A stretch of DNA of 64,000 nt from Streptococcus sp. oral taxon 431 (GCF_023115445.1 NZ_JALDUI010000001.1:124001-188000), one strand, 5' to 3'; positions 17,676-30,175 are shown, counted from the first letter of the stretch. The notes: generated from the letters alone by a model not told the origin. A program made the numbers and translations.

Positions 17676-17805
17676 TAGAAAGCTTTCAAATATAGTTAAA
17701 ACCTATAAAGGCATATAAAAATTTAAATAGTAGCCGATAAATCCTTTAAGAGCGGTATATTTACGAACGTTATCAAGCTTTATGTCTGTTAAAAATCTTG
17801 TTTTG

Positions 17806-17814
17806 TGTTATAAT
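17806..17814 (+). promoter_or_regulatory. fhs promoter (extended -10)
   Basis: TGTTATAAT at 17806-17814 is a perfect extended -10; the -35 region is poor. Confidence 0.7.
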
Positions 17815-17846
17815 GAATTAACACATTTGAGGTAGAGGAGTTTGTT

Positions 17847-19517
17847 ATGAAAACAGATATTGAAATTGCACAGAGTATTGAGTTAAAACCGATTGTTGAT
17901 GTTGTTGAGAAACTCGGTATTTCATACGATGATTTGGAGTTGTATGGAAAGTACAAGGCTAAACTTAGCTTTGATAAAATTCGTGAGGTTGAGGCAAATC
18001 CAGTTGGTAAGTTGATTTTGGTGACAGCTATTAACCCAACGCCAGCAGGTGAAGGAAAGTCAACCATTACCATCGGACTTGCTGATGCTTTAAATAAGAT
18101 TGGTAAGAAAACCATGATTGCTATTCGCGAACCTTCTCTTGGTCCTGTAATGGGGATTAAAGGAGGTGCAGCTGGTGGTGGTTATGCTCAAGTACTACCA
18201 ATGGAAGATATAAACCTTCACTTTACTGGTGATATGCATGCTATCACAACTGCCAACAATGCTCTTTCTGCCTTGATTGACAATCACTTGCACCAAGGAA
18301 ATGAGCTAGGAATTGACCAACGTCGTATTCTTTGGAAACGTGTTGTTGACTTAAACGACCGTGCTCTTCGTCATGTAACTGTTGGACTCGGTGGTCCTCT
18401 TAATGGTATTCCACGTGAAGATGGATTTGATATTACAGTTGCTTCTGAGATCATGGCTATCCTTTGCTTGGCAACTGACATTGAAGATTTGAAACGTCGT
18501 TTGGCAAATATCGTCATCGGTTACCGTTATGATCGTACACCTGTTTCAGTTGGTGATTTACAGGTTGAAGGTGCCTTGGCATTGATTTTGAAAGATGCTA
18601 TCAAACCGAACTTGGTTCAAACCATCTATGGAACACCTGCCTTTGTACATGGTGGCCCATTCGCCAATATTGCTCATGGATGTAACTCAGTTTTGGCAAC
18701 GAAAACGGCTCTACGTTTAGCAGATTACACAGTGACAGAAGCTGGCTTTGGTGCAGACCTTGGTGCTGAGAAGTTCCTGGATATCAAAACTCCAAACTTG
18801 CCAACTTCTCCTGATGCAGTAGTCATTGTTGCAACTCTTCGTGCGCTTAAGATGAATGGTGGGGTTGCTAAGGATGCATTGACAGAAGAGAATGTAGAAG
18901 CAGTTCGTACAGGATTTGCTAACTTGAAGCGTCACGTTGAGAATATCCGTAAGTTTGGTATTCCAGCAGTTGTTGCAATTAACGAATTTGTATCTGATAC
19001 AGAAGCAGAAATCGCAGCCTTGAAAGAACTTTGTGCTTCAATCGATGTTCCAGTTGAATTAGCTAGCGTATGGGCTGATGGAGCTGAAGGAGGAGTGGCT
19101 TTGGCTGAAACTCTCGTCAAAACAATTGACGAAAATCCAGCTAACTATATACGTTTGTATGATAATGACCTTTCTGTTCAAGAAAAGATTGAAAAAATTG
19201 TCACTGAAATCTATCGTGGAAGCAAAGTAAACTTCGAGAAGAAAGCTCAAACTCAAATCGCACAAATCGTACAAAATGGTTGGGACAAATTGCCAATCTG
19301 TATGGCTAAAACTCAATACAGTTTTTCAGATAATCCAAATGCACTTGGAGCACCTGAAAACTTTGAAATTACCATTCGTGAATTGGTCCCAAAATTAGGT
19401 GCAGGCTTCATCGTTGCCTTAACTGGTGATGTTATGACCATGCCGGGTCTTCCAAAACGTCCAGCAGCCCTCAACATGGATGTTGAAAGTGATGGTACAG
19501 TTCTTGGATTATTCTAA
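17847..19517 (+). CDS. fhs: Formate-tetrahydrofolate ligase
   Basis: This 556-residue enzyme makes 10-formyl-THF from formate, THF and ATP, feeding purine and fMet synthesis. The P-loop 'TPAGEGKST' is at residues 65-73; '[21 protein letters not shown]' and 'HFTGDMHAI' are the substrate loops of the family. GAGGTAGAGGAG precedes the ATG. Single-gene transcript with its own promoter and terminator. In S. pneumoniae I recall it directly beside coaB; here the two-gene cassette lies between. Confidence 0.97.
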   Translation: MKTDIEIAQSIELKPIVDVVEKLGISYDDLELYGKYKAKLSFDKIREVEANPVGKLILVTAINPTPAGEGKSTITIGLADALNKIGKKTMIAIREPSLGPVMGIKGGAAGGGYAQVLPMEDINLHFTGDMHAITTANNALSALIDNHLHQGNELGIDQRRILWKRVVDLNDRALRHVTVGLGGPLNGIPREDGFDITVASEIMAILCLATDIEDLKRRLANIVIGYRYDRTPVSVGDLQVEGALALILKDAIKPNLVQTIYGTPAFVHGGPFANIAHGCNSVLATKTALRLADYTVTEAGFGADLGAEKFLDIKTPNLPTSPDAVVIVATLRALKMNGGVAKDALTEENVEAVRTGFANLKRHVENIRKFGIPAVVAINEFVSDTEAEIAALKELCASIDVPVELASVWADGAEGGVALAETLVKTIDENPANYIRLYDNDLSVQEKIEKIVTEIYRGSKVNFEKKAQTQIAQIVQNGWDKLPICMAKTQYSFSDNPNALGAPENFEITIRELVPKLGAGFIVALTGDVMTMPGLPKRPAALNMDVESDGTVLGLF

Positions 19518-19528
19518 TAAGAAAATTT

Positions 19529-19560
19529 AAAGACAAGCTCAAAATTGAGTTTGTCTTTTT
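19529..19560 (+). terminator. fhs terminator
   Basis: AAAGACAAGCTCAA (19529-19542) pairs with TTGAGTTTGTCTTT (19545-19558) with one G-U, followed by T. Confidence 0.88.
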
Positions 19561-19568
19561 TGAGATTA

Positions 19569-19602
19569 CTAAAAAATCTCCTAGAAAGTAATTAGGAGAT
19601 TT
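19569..19602 (-). terminator. lysS terminator
   Basis: AAATCTCCTA (19574-19583) pairs with TAGGAGATTT (19593-19602); T run on the minus strand. Confidence 0.88.
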
Positions 19603-19607
19603 GTATT

Positions 19608-21107
<1,500 letters not shown>

Positions 21108-21203
21108 CTAGTTTTTACTCAATTCTTGATACGATGAGTCTTTTTTGCGATACTCCCATTTTATCATAAAAGTCAAATAAATTCACGGATATTCTACAAA
21201 ATC

Positions 21204-21234
21204 TAAAAAGAACTTAACAGTGATTGTTAAGTTC
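21204..21234 (-). terminator. Terminator of the phosphatase operon
   Basis: GAACTTAACA (21210-21219) pairs with TGTTAAGTTC (21225-21234); minus-strand tail TTTTTAG. It ends the operon popT-like, ebsC-like, phosphatase. Confidence 0.88.
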
Positions 21235-21238
21235 AGTT

Positions 21239-21859
21239 CTAATTTTGATAAGAAGTGTCGTTCCAGACTAAGAGGTTGAAGTTTTTAAAGTCTTCTGTTT
21301 CGACAATAGTCACACTAGCATTTGCTAAACCGCCATCTTTTCTAAGTAGTGAAGTATCATAGCCTAGAAGAGTTCGAATACTGGCTGTGAGATTGGCTCC
21401 GTGACCGACAATCATGACATGTTCAAAAGGTTTAGACTCTAATGATTTGATAAATTGAATGGTTCGTTTAGTTGTTTGATAGACAGACTCTGCACCAAAC
21501 ATAGTCGAATCAAACTTCGCTAGATTGGTACGAAAAGCTTTTAATTGCTCGGGATAGATGGCTTCCAAGGTTGCAAATTTTGCACCTTCAAGTTTTCCAA
21601 GTTGCCATTCTCTTAGTGAGGGTATCTCTTCTAATGGACAGCTGTTTTTCAGTTGACTTTGGATAATCTGAGCAGAAGTTACGGCACGAGGAAGATCACT
21701 AGAATAAATCACATCAAATGGAATTTCCTGGAGATACTGGCCCAATTGTTTTAAGGTCTCAATGGATTTCTCAAGGAGTGGAGAGTCCCCGCTTGCTCCT
21801 TGAAAACGGCCTTCAAGATTCCAAAGTGTTTTACCGTGACGAATAAAATAGAATTTCAT
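21239..21859 (-). CDS. Histidine phosphatase family protein
   Basis: This 206-residue protein is of the phosphoglycerate-mutase-like superfamily. The catalytic RHG is at residues 7-9 (MKFYFIRHGKTLWN), with 'GRFQGASGDSPL', 'SSDLPRAVTSAQII' and the second catalytic His in 'MIVGHGANL'. The substrate cannot be told from sequence; relatives act on small phosphates. Its start overlaps the preceding ebsC-like gene by four bases (ATGA), so it is translationally coupled. Confidence 0.88.
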   Translation of the reverse strand: MKFYFIRHGKTLWNLEGRFQGASGDSPLLEKSIETLKQLGQYLQEIPFDVIYSSDLPRAVTSAQIIQSQLKNSCPLEEIPSLREWQLGKLEGAKFATLEAIYPEQLKAFRTNLAKFDSTMFGAESVYQTTKRTIQFIKSLESKPFEHVMIVGHGANLTASIRTLLGYDTSLLRKDGGLANASVTIVETEDFKNFNLLVWNDTSYQN

Positions 21860-22341
21860 GTGTTACTTGCCTCCAAGATATCTGCAAATTCAGCTTTAAC
21901 AAAGGATGCTAGATCTTGAGGATTGATAATGATACTATGACCAACCTCCCCTGCGGAAACAATCATTTCATTCAGTTGAAGAGCAGTTTGGTCGATAAAG
22001 ATAGGATAGTGATGTTTTTGACGGATTCCAACTGGATTATTGGCACCATGGATATAACCTGTTGTTTTTTCTAGGTCTTTTTGTGGAATCATGCTGACTT
22101 TCTTATTACCAGAAATCTTAGCCAGTTTCTTTTCAGAAAGATGTTCAGTGATAGGCACGATTCCAATAATTGGTCCAGTTTTATCTCCCAGAAGTGCTAG
22201 AGTCTTGAAAATCTGACTCTTTTCATAACCTTGAGGCATCTCACCTTCCAGGGCATTAATTTGAATACCTGTATGGTTTATTCCTGCCTTGGTTAAAATT
22301 TGTTGAACCAAGGTTTTCTTGACTTTTACTTTTTTTGCCAT
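21856..22341 (-). CDS. YbaK/EbsC-type aminoacyl-tRNA deacylase
   Basis: This 161-residue protein belongs to the YbaK/ProX editing family, which hydrolyses Cys-tRNA-Pro or similar mischarged tRNAs. 'KTLALLGDKTGPIIGIVPI', 'KKVSMIPQKDLEKTTGYIHGANNPVGI' (Lys and Gly of the editing pocket) and 'SAGEVGHSIIINPQDL' are recognisable, given here in part. It shares one base with the stop of the gene before it and overlaps the phosphatase after it. Confidence 0.9.
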   Translation of the reverse strand: MAKKVKVKKTLVQQILTKAGINHTGIQINALEGEMPQGYEKSQIFKTLALLGDKTGPIIGIVPITEHLSEKKLAKISGNKKVSMIPQKDLEKTTGYIHGANNPVGIRQKHHYPIFIDQTALQLNEMIVSAGEVGHSIIINPQDLASFVKAEFADILEASNT

Positions 22342-23183
22342 TATTTGTATTTATCCTCCAATTGACTCATCCAAATACCTAACCAAATACCTAGAGCGAA
22401 GAAAAAGGCAATGATGACATAAGACACAAGAGATAATCCACTGTAGCTGATGCTTTCAGCATTACCAGCATTTGGAATGAGGATTAAGATTGTGCTTGAA
22501 AGAACAATCCCTATGATAAAGTGGTAGACACGAGATTGATAGACTCGGAGAGCGTAGTCCATAAATTTTGAAAAAATTATAAGAGTAGCAGCAGCTCCAA
22601 TTCCTATTGGAAGGAAGGTACCAAATAAATCAAAAGTCTTGAACCCTGTTAACATAGGCCCATAAAGGCCAAGAATCAAGAGAAGATTGGAAGGGCTGAG
22701 TCCTGGCACTAAAATTCCAAGTGCTAATAAGCATCCAGCAAGAGTAAAGTTAAGAAAACTAGCTGACAACGATCCGACGACAAAGTTTAAGGCGTAGAGG
22801 GCGATACCTGAGATGATGAAGGTTGCCCAAAACCATATGTGGTCAACCTTGTCTCTATCAGAGTCACGAGTTGATTCTTTGACAAGACTTGGGATGGTAC
22901 CAATGATAGCTCCAGCAAAACTCCACAATACGTACACTTGATAATTCTCTAAAAGATACTCGATTGGATAGGAGAAAAGTCCGATACCTAGAAGCATCCC
23001 AATACCGACAGGAAGGAAAAAGAGCACATCTTCTTTTAAATTCTTAAAAGGATGGGCAAGAAAACGAATCATTCTTTCGTAAATTCCCAAGATAGCAGCA
23101 AGGACGCCACCAGAAATCCCTGGTAGAATGAAACCGAGAGCAATAACAATTCCCTTAATAATTTTTGATAGCCATGATAACAT
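22341..23183 (-). CDS. DUF368 membrane protein, PopT-type undecaprenyl phosphate translocase
   Basis: This 280-residue polytopic protein has about eight hydrophobic helices and the repeated signatures of DUF368: 'ALGFILPGISGGVLAAILGIYE' near the N-terminus (given in part as family mark) and 'GILVPGLSPSNLLLILGLYG' in the second half. DUF368 proteins, PopT in other bacteria, were reported to return undecaprenyl phosphate across the membrane for wall polymer synthesis. First gene of the three-gene operon. Family assignment is firm; the substrate is from family knowledge. Confidence 0.88.
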   Translation of the reverse strand: MLSWLSKIIKGIVIALGFILPGISGGVLAAILGIYERMIRFLAHPFKNLKEDVLFFLPVGIGMLLGIGLFSYPIEYLLENYQVYVLWSFAGAIIGTIPSLVKESTRDSDRDKVDHIWFWATFIISGIALYALNFVVGSLSASFLNFTLAGCLLALGILVPGLSPSNLLLILGLYGPMLTGFKTFDLFGTFLPIGIGAAATLIIFSKFMDYALRVYQSRVYHFIIGIVLSSTILILIPNAGNAESISYSGLSLVSYVIIAFFFALGIWLGIWMSQLEDKYK

Positions 23184-23244
23184 AGAGTTCCTCCGAGATT
23201 CATATTCTATAAAGATAAAACAGTGATTTAATACTGAAAAATAA

Positions 23245-23280
23245 AGAAAAGCAAGCAGAAAGCAATGTCTGACTTGCTTA
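23245..23280 (-). terminator. Terminator of the GH25 gene
   Basis: AAGCAAGCAGA (from 23249) pairs with TCTGACTTGCTT (to 23279); minus tail TTCTTTATTTT. Confidence 0.8.
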
Positions 23281-23292
23281 TGGTGATAGTGA

Positions 23293-24093
23293 TTAAGGAT
23301 TTAAAAATAATTTTCTAAAGGTTTCTTCCTTGTTCTTTGATGAAGAAATAAGGTTCAAATCCAGATGATTTTCAAAGCCTCCAAGGCTTCCATGAGAGGT
23401 GTATTGGTGAAGTTCATAGTTAAGATCTGTTTTTGGAGCACTCTCGTAGTAACCCGAGTTGGTTCCATAGGACGGTATCCAGATTGCTGAGAAATTTTCC
23501 GTACTGATACTATGCTCCTCCATAAAGTAGACACCAACATAGATGCCAATATTTTTAGCTCCCAATGAAGCTAATTTAGCACGAAAGGCCTCAACACCCT
23601 TGTTCATGTCAGACATAGTCTTGTCTTCAACATCCAACCAATAGTAGCTAGGATTATAGGGAGAAGCAGCATTATAGAAAACTTCGGCAGCTTTTTCCAT
23701 TTCTTCGACATTTTTACCAGCTACAAAGGCATAAACAGCGACTGGAATATTCCGTTTTTGAAATTCTGTGATATGTTCTTTATAAGCCTTATCAACCCCA
23801 TTTTTAAATGAAGCATCGTTTTCAACAGAAGCTTGAGCTCCACTATGAACCCGAACGATTGCACCTGAAATATTTTGAGTTAAGGTGTCATAATTGATCT
23901 CTGATGGTCTTTGCCAGCCAGAAACATCAATAATCGGCTTGTTGATATTATGTAAAGCTTGAGTTTCTACTTGAACTGGATTTTGCTTTGTTTTGACTGG
24001 ATGGTCTTCGAATTTGGGTCTATTAATGATTAAAATACCCACGAGAGTAGCTAATACAGTAAAAATAAAAACAGGATTTATTTTCTTTCTCAT
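23293..24093 (-). CDS. GH25 lysozyme-like cell wall hydrolase
   Basis: This 266-residue protein has a membrane anchor or uncleaved signal at about residues 9-24 and a GH25 domain from about residue 52. 'IIDVSGWQRPSEINYD' holds the first Asp, and 'YYWLDVEDKTM' holds the catalytic Asp/Glu, with 'YVGVYFM' and 'WIPSYG' downstream. It should act as a muramidase on peptidoglycan outside the membrane, without choline-binding repeats. It has its own terminator and is divergent from glmU, with about 155 bases between the two starts. Confidence 0.9.
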   Translation of the reverse strand: MRKKINPVFIFTVLATLVGILIINRPKFEDHPVKTKQNPVQVETQALHNINKPIIDVSGWQRPSEINYDTLTQNISGAIVRVHSGAQASVENDASFKNGVDKAYKEHITEFQKRNIPVAVYAFVAGKNVEEMEKAAEVFYNAASPYNPSYYWLDVEDKTMSDMNKGVEAFRAKLASLGAKNIGIYVGVYFMEEHSISTENFSAIWIPSYGTNSGYYESAPKTDLNYELHQYTSHGSLGGFENHLDLNLISSSKNKEETFRKLFLNP

Positions 24094-24209
24094 ACTTTTA
24101 TAGTGTATCGTAAATGGTGAAAAAAATCAAAAAAAAATACTCGAAATCATCTAGAGAATGCGATGTTTTAAAGCATTTGCCCTCTTTTGTGTTTGAAAAA
24201 GCAAATTTA

Positions 24210-24218
24210 TGATATAAT
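24210..24218 (+). promoter_or_regulatory. glmU operon promoter (extended -10)
   Basis: TGATATAAT at 24210-24218, a perfect extended -10; TTGAAA upstream is too close (14-base spacer) to be the -35. Confidence 0.65.
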
Positions 24219-24222
24219 ATAA

Positions 24223-25629
<1,407 letters not shown>

Positions 25630-25638
25630 GAGCTAACG

Positions 25639-26202
25639 ATGGAATTTGAAGAAAAGACGCTTAGTCGTAAAGAAATTTATAAAGGACCAATCTTCCAATT
25701 GGTTCAAGACCAGGTTGAACTACCTTCTGGCAAAGGTAGAGCACAACGTGATTTGATTTTCCACAATGGAGCAGTTTGTGTCCTTGCAGTTACTCCAGAA
25801 AATAAGATTGTCTTAGTTAAACAATATCGTAAGGCAATTGAGAAAGTTTCTTATGAAATTCCTGCAGGTAAGCTTGAAGTGGGTGAAAATGCAGATCCAG
25901 AAGCAGCAGCCCTTCGTGAATTAGAGGAAGAGGCAGCCTATACGGGCAAATTAAATCTTCTCTATGATTTTTATTCTGCGATTGGATTTTGTAACGAGCG
26001 CTTAAAACTTTACTTGGCAAGCGATTTGACAAAAGTTGAAAATCCTCGTCCTCAGGATGAAGATGAGACTTTAGAGCTACTCGAGGTCAGTCTTGACCAA
26101 GCTAAAGAACTGATCCAGTCTGGTCATATTTGTGATGCTAAGACCATTATGGCTATCCAGTACTGGGAATTACAAATAAATAGTGGAGGAGCCCATGGGT
26201 AA
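25639..26202 (+). CDS. NUDIX hydrolase, ADP-ribose pyrophosphatase type
   Basis: This 187-residue protein resembles ADP-ribose pyrophosphatase (NudF): '[19 protein letters not shown]' then a Nudix box '[20 protein letters not shown]'. The box has two extra residues before RE and ends EEEAAYTG rather than EExG, a variant I recall from other streptococci. It follows glmU after nine bases with AGGAGC. It likely hydrolyses ADP-ribose or a related nucleotide sugar; substrate unproven. Confidence 0.9.
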   Translation: MEFEEKTLSRKEIYKGPIFQLVQDQVELPSGKGRAQRDLIFHNGAVCVLAVTPENKIVLVKQYRKAIEKVSYEIPAGKLEVGENADPEAAALRELEEEAAYTGKLNLLYDFYSAIGFCNERLKLYLASDLTKVENPRPQDEDETLELLEVSLDQAKELIQSGHICDAKTIMAIQYWELQINSGGAHG

Positions 26203-26506
26203 ACCTTTATTAACAGATGAAATGATTGAACGTGCCAATCGAGGAGAGGACATCTCAGGTCCTCCCTTGCTAGATGATGAGGAAACTAAGATTTTACCGA
26301 CTGCTTCTCAAAATTTTGGCTATTCACGAACCAGAGATCATGGATTTAGCCAAGATACACTGACTATCGAAGTTGAACCTTCTATTCACAAAAGTCGTCG
26401 GATTGAAAATACTAAGAGAAATGTCTTTAATTCTAAATTGAATAAAATTCTATTTGCAGTTATTTTTCTCTTGATTTTGTTGATTCTAGCAATGAGATTT
26501 ATTTAA
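26195..26506 (+). CDS. macP: MacP, activator of class A PBP2a
   Basis: This 103-residue single-pass membrane protein matches pneumococcal MacP, an accessory phosphoprotein reported to activate PBP2a as a substrate of the Ser/Thr kinase StkP. The cytoplasmic N-terminus holds '[18 protein letters not shown]', a Pro-rich turn, and '[10 protein letters not shown]' with Thr31 as the likely phosphosite (Thr32 is reported in pneumococcus). One helix follows at about residues 84-101. I take ATG 26195 (GGAGGA upstream); it overlaps the Nudix gene by eight bases. Position between glmU-nudix and mtnN also agrees with what I recall for pneumococcus. Confidence 0.85.
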   Translation: MGKPLLTDEMIERANRGEDISGPPLLDDEETKILPTASQNFGYSRTRDHGFSQDTLTIEVEPSIHKSRRIENTKRNVFNSKLNKILFAVIFLLILLILAMRFI

Positions 26507-26516
26507 GGGGTCTATC

Positions 26517-27212
26517 ATGAAAATTGGAATTATTGCAGCTATGCCAGAAGAGCTGGTTTACTTGATTCAACACTTGGACGATGCCAGCGAAGAAAAGGTT
26601 CTGGGAAATAGCTATCATACCGGTAAAGTTGGTTCTGTTGAACTTGTACTCGTAGAGAGTGGTATCGGAAAAGTCATGTCTGCAATGAGTGTCGCTATCT
26701 TAGCAGATCACTTTCAGGTTGATGCAGTGATTAATACTGGATCTGCTGGTGCAGTGGCAAGTGGAATCGCAGTAGGGGATGTAGTGATTGCAGACAAGCT
26801 TGCCTACCACGATGTTGATGTGACTGCCTTTGGCTATGATTACGGTCAAATGGCTCAACAGCCTCTCTATTTTGAATCAGACAAAAAGTTTATCAGTTTG
26901 ATTCAAGAGAGTTTGTCTAAACTGGACCAAACTTGGCATTTAGGTTTGATTGCGACAGGAGACAGTTTTGTTGCTGGAGAAGATAAAATCAAAGCGATAA
27001 AAGAGCATTTCTCTCAAGTTCTTGCTGTAGAGATGGAAGGGGCAGCTATTGCTCAAGCAGCTCAGGCTTTGAACCTTCCTTTCTTAGTCGTTCGTGCCAT
27101 GAGTGACAATGCCAATCATGAAGCATCCGTTTCCTTTGATGAATTTATCGTAGAAGCAGGACGTCGTTCTGCCCAAGCCCTAATGACGCTTTTGCAGTCT
27201 ATAAAGGACTAA
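26517..27212 (+). CDS. mtnN: 5'-methylthioadenosine/S-adenosylhomocysteine nucleosidase
   Basis: This 231-residue enzyme (Pfs/MTAN) cleaves adenine from MTA and SAH, recycling methylation by-products and supplying the LuxS substrate. 'NTGSAGAVASGIAVGDVVIA' and 'VLAVEMEGAAIAQAA' (catalytic Glu-Met-Glu) and 'RAMSDNAN' (catalytic Asp) are visible. AAGGGG precedes the ATG. Last gene of the glmU operon; the structured element at 27230-27398 follows. Confidence 0.96.
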   Translation: MKIGIIAAMPEELVYLIQHLDDASEEKVLGNSYHTGKVGSVELVLVESGIGKVMSAMSVAILADHFQVDAVINTGSAGAVASGIAVGDVVIADKLAYHDVDVTAFGYDYGQMAQQPLYFESDKKFISLIQESLSKLDQTWHLGLIATGDSFVAGEDKIKAIKEHFSQVLAVEMEGAAIAQAAQALNLPFLVVRAMSDNANHEASVSFDEFIVEAGRRSAQALMTLLQSIKD

Positions 27213-27224
27213 TAGAAGAATTAC

Positions 27225-27404
27225 TGAGAGTGGGACAGAAATCGGTAATTCGTTAGAATTCGATTTCGTCGTCCCACCTCCGCACAGTTGAGTAGGGCTG
27301 TAAAAGCTGATGAAATCAGCGTAGTAGAGCCCACTCAACCACTGCGTCTTGCTCGACAATCAAAAGAGAATTGAGAGGCTAGGACTTTTGTCCCAGCCTT
27401 TTCT
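27225..27404. repeat. Structured intergenic element, likely a dispersed streptococcal repeat
   Basis: Three hairpins in 170 bases: GTGGGAC/GTCCCAC (27230-27236 with 27271-27277); GTTGAGTAGGGCT/AGCCCACTCAAC (27287-27299 with 27328-27339) enclosing GCTGAT/ATCAGC; and GGCTAGGAC/GTCCCAGCC (27377-27385 with 27390-27398) followed by TTTTC. The last can terminate mtnN. From memory, very similar DNA recurs between genes in mitis-group genomes; copy number was not checked. Confidence 0.65.
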
Positions 27405-27462
27405 TGTCTTGCCAACTAAAATAATCAGAAGGCTCCTAAGAAAAGTTATTTTCAAACTTTTT

Positions 27463-27471
27463 TGATATAAT
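27463..27471 (+). promoter_or_regulatory. pcrA promoter (extended -10)
   Basis: TGATATAAT at 27463-27471, about 34 bases before the ATG. Confidence 0.7.
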
Positions 27472-27504
27472 AGAAACATTGACTTGAAGAATAAGGAAGA
27501 GAAA

Positions 27505-29793
27505 ATGAACGAATTATTAAAGGGAATGAATGACCGTCAAGCCGAGGCCGTTCAAACCACAGAAGGTCCTTTGCTGATCATGGCGGGTGCTGGATCTGGT
27601 AAGACTCGTGTTTTAACCCACCGTATTGCCTACTTAATTGATGAAAAGATGGTCAACCCATGGAATATCTTGGCCATTACCTTTACCAATAAGGCGGCGC
27701 GTGAAATGAAGGAGCGTGCTTATGGACTCAATCCAGCTACTCAGGATTGTTTGATCGCGACCTTCCACTCTATGTGCGTGCGTATCCTACGTCGCGATGC
27801 GGATCATATTGGCTACAATCGCAATTTCACGATTGTGGATCCTGGAGAGCAGCGAACGCTCATGAAACGCATCCTCAAGCAGTTGAACTTGGATCCTAAA
27901 AAATGGAATGAACGGACTATTTTGGGAACCATTTCCAATGCTAAGAATGACCTGATTGACGATGTTGCTTATGCTGCCCAGGCAGGAGATATGTACACGC
28001 AAATTGTAGCAAAGTGTTATACGGCCTATCAAAAAGAACTTCGTCAGTCAGAGTCGGTGGACTTTGATGACTTGATTATGTTGACTCTGCGTCTCTTTGA
28101 TCAAAATCCCGATGTTTTGACTTATTACCAACAGAAGTTCCAGTACATTCATGTTGATGAGTATCAAGATACCAACCATGCTCAGTATCAACTCGTTAAA
28201 CTCTTGGCTTCTCGTTTCCAAAATATCTGCGTAGTTGGGGATGCTGACCAGTCTATCTACGGTTGGCGTGGTGCTGATATGCAGAATATCTTGGATTTTG
28301 AGAAGGATTATCCTAAAGCAAAAGTTGTTTTATTGGAGGAAAATTACCGCTCAACCAAAACCATTCTCCAAGCAGCTAATGATGTCATCAAAAACAATAA
28401 AAATCGCCGTCCTAAGAATCTCTGGACTCAAAATGCGGATGGGGAACAGATTGTCTACTATCGTGCTAATGATGAACAAGACGAGGCTGTCTTTGTCGCC
28501 AAGACAATTGATGAACTTGGGCGAAGCCAAAACTTCCTTCACAAGGACTTTGCAGTTCTTTACCGTACCAATGCCCAGTCTCGTACCATTGAAGAAGCTC
28601 TGCTCAAGTCCAATATCCCTTATACTATGGTCGGTGGAACTAAGTTCTATAGCCGTAAGGAAATCCGTGACGTTATTGCATATCTGAATCTCATTGCCAA
28701 TTTGAGTGATAATATCAGTTTTGAGCGGATTATCAATGAACCAAAACGTGGCATTGGACCAGGAACAGTAGAGAAAATCCGTGACTTTGCCAACCTACAA
28801 AATATGTCGATGCTTGATGCTTCAGCTAACATCATGTTATCAGGGATTAAAGGTAAGGCAGCCCAGTCTATCTGGGATTTTGCCAATATGATTCTTGATT
28901 TGCGGGAGCAACTGGATCAATTAAGCATTACTGAGTTAGTGGAAGCAGTCTTGGAAAAAACAGGCTACGTGGATATTCTCAATGCTCAAGCAACCTTAGA
29001 AAGTAAGGCTCGTGTTGAAAATATCGAAGAGTTCCTTTCTGTTACCAAGAACTTCGATGATAATCCAGATAATCAGGAAGAGGAAACTGGCTTGGATAAG
29101 CTCAGTCGCTTCTTGAACGATTTGGCCTTGATTGCAGATACAGACTCTGGCAGTCAGGAAACATCAGAAGTAACCTTGATGACGCTCCATGCGGCCAAGG
29201 GACTCGAGTTTCCAGTTGTATTCTTGATTGGGATGGAAGAAAATGTCTTTCCACTTAGTCGTGCAGCAGAAGATGTGGACGAACTAGAAGAAGAACGCCG
29301 TCTAGCCTATGTCGGTATCACGCGTGCAGAGAAAATTCTCTATCTGACTAATGCTAACTCACGCTTGCTGTTTGGTCGAACTAACTATAATCGTCCAACA
29401 CGCTTTATCAATGAGATTAGTTCAGATTTGTTAACTTATCAAGGTTTGGCGCGTCCTGCTAATAGTAGCTTCAAAGCATCCTATAGTAGTGGAGGTGTCG
29501 CCTTTGGTCAAGGCATGAGCCTAGCACAAGCACTACAAGATCGTAAACGCAACGCAGCTCCAAGATCAATTGAATCAAAAGGACTACCTTTTGGACAATT
29601 TGCTGCTGGATCAAAATCGGCTTCTAGTGAGACAAGTTGGTCTATTGGTGATATTGCCCTTCATAAGAAATGGGGCGAAGGAACGGTTCTAGAAGTTTCA
29701 GGAAGTGGATCTACTCAGGAATTGAAAATCAATTTCCCAGAAGTCGGCCTCAAAAAACTCCTAGCCAGTGTAGCACCGATTGAGAAGAAGTAG
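27505..29793 (+). CDS. pcrA: ATP-dependent DNA helicase PcrA
   Basis: This 762-residue UvrD/PcrA-type SF1A 3'-5' helicase acts in repair and in clearing RecA and transcription-replication conflicts. 'MAGAGSGKTRVLTHRI' is Walker A, 'VDEYQDTN' motif II, 'GDADQSIYGWRGAD' motif III, 'LEENYRST' motif IV and 'TLMTLHAAKGLEFPVVFL' motif V; a C-terminal Tudor-like tail ends near 'KKLLASVAPIEKK'. I take the ATG at 27505 (AAGGAAGAG) over an upstream TTG. Monocistronic. Confidence 0.97.
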   Translation: MNELLKGMNDRQAEAVQTTEGPLLIMAGAGSGKTRVLTHRIAYLIDEKMVNPWNILAITFTNKAAREMKERAYGLNPATQDCLIATFHSMCVRILRRDADHIGYNRNFTIVDPGEQRTLMKRILKQLNLDPKKWNERTILGTISNAKNDLIDDVAYAAQAGDMYTQIVAKCYTAYQKELRQSESVDFDDLIMLTLRLFDQNPDVLTYYQQKFQYIHVDEYQDTNHAQYQLVKLLASRFQNICVVGDADQSIYGWRGADMQNILDFEKDYPKAKVVLLEENYRSTKTILQAANDVIKNNKNRRPKNLWTQNADGEQIVYYRANDEQDEAVFVAKTIDELGRSQNFLHKDFAVLYRTNAQSRTIEEALLKSNIPYTMVGGTKFYSRKEIRDVIAYLNLIANLSDNISFERIINEPKRGIGPGTVEKIRDFANLQNMSMLDASANIMLSGIKGKAAQSIWDFANMILDLREQLDQLSITELVEAVLEKTGYVDILNAQATLESKARVENIEEFLSVTKNFDDNPDNQEEETGLDKLSRFLNDLALIADTDSGSQETSEVTLMTLHAAKGLEFPVVFLIGMEENVFPLSRAAEDVDELEEERRLAYVGITRAEKILYLTNANSRLLFGRTNYNRPTRFINEISSDLLTYQGLARPANSSFKASYSSGGVAFGQGMSLAQALQDRKRNAAPRSIESKGLPFGQFAAGSKSASSETSWSIGDIALHKKWGEGTVLEVSGSGSTQELKINFPEVGLKKLLASVAPIEKK

Positions 29794-29878
29794 TCAATAG
29801 TTTAAGTTTTTGAAGATAAATATGTTTTTCAATGACAACAGATTCATTTGATTCCACAGAGTTTAGTGGTATATAACT

Positions 29879-30175
29879 ATGACAAAGAAGACGAATTTAA
29901 CACCTTTACAGGTTATTGAAATTGGTAAAAACTTTCATTCTAATAATAAACTTGAGGGTGAATGTGTTTTAGATCCTAACCTTTTAAGATTAGAGCACTC
30001 TTATCCATATGAGTTTGAAAAGATGGATTACAAAGGTTCAACATTATGGTTTATGTTAGTTAAGTATCCGCCAAATAATTTTTTATTCGAAGACTATACA
30101 TTAGTAATTTCAGATAAGGAGGCGAAGGTAGTTTTTTATTTGGATGTAAATGGTCATCCGAGATTTTTTAAATAA
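29879..30175 (+). CDS. Hypothetical protein
   Basis: 98 residues, not recognised. It is soluble, with aromatic-rich strands ('STLWFMLVKYPPNNFLFEDYTLVI', given in part) and no membrane helix, Cys pair or known motif; the predicted look is a small beta-rich fold. The ribosome binding site before the ATG at 29879 is poor. It stands alone between pcrA and the SemiSWEET gene, in an AT-rich patch, and could be an accessory gene. An immunity-type or phage-derived protein is possible; there is no direct evidence. Confidence 0.6.
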   Translation: MTKKTNLTPLQVIEIGKNFHSNNKLEGECVLDPNLLRLEHSYPYEFEKMDYKGSTLWFMLVKYPPNNFLFEDYTLVISDKEAKVVFYLDVNGHPRFFK

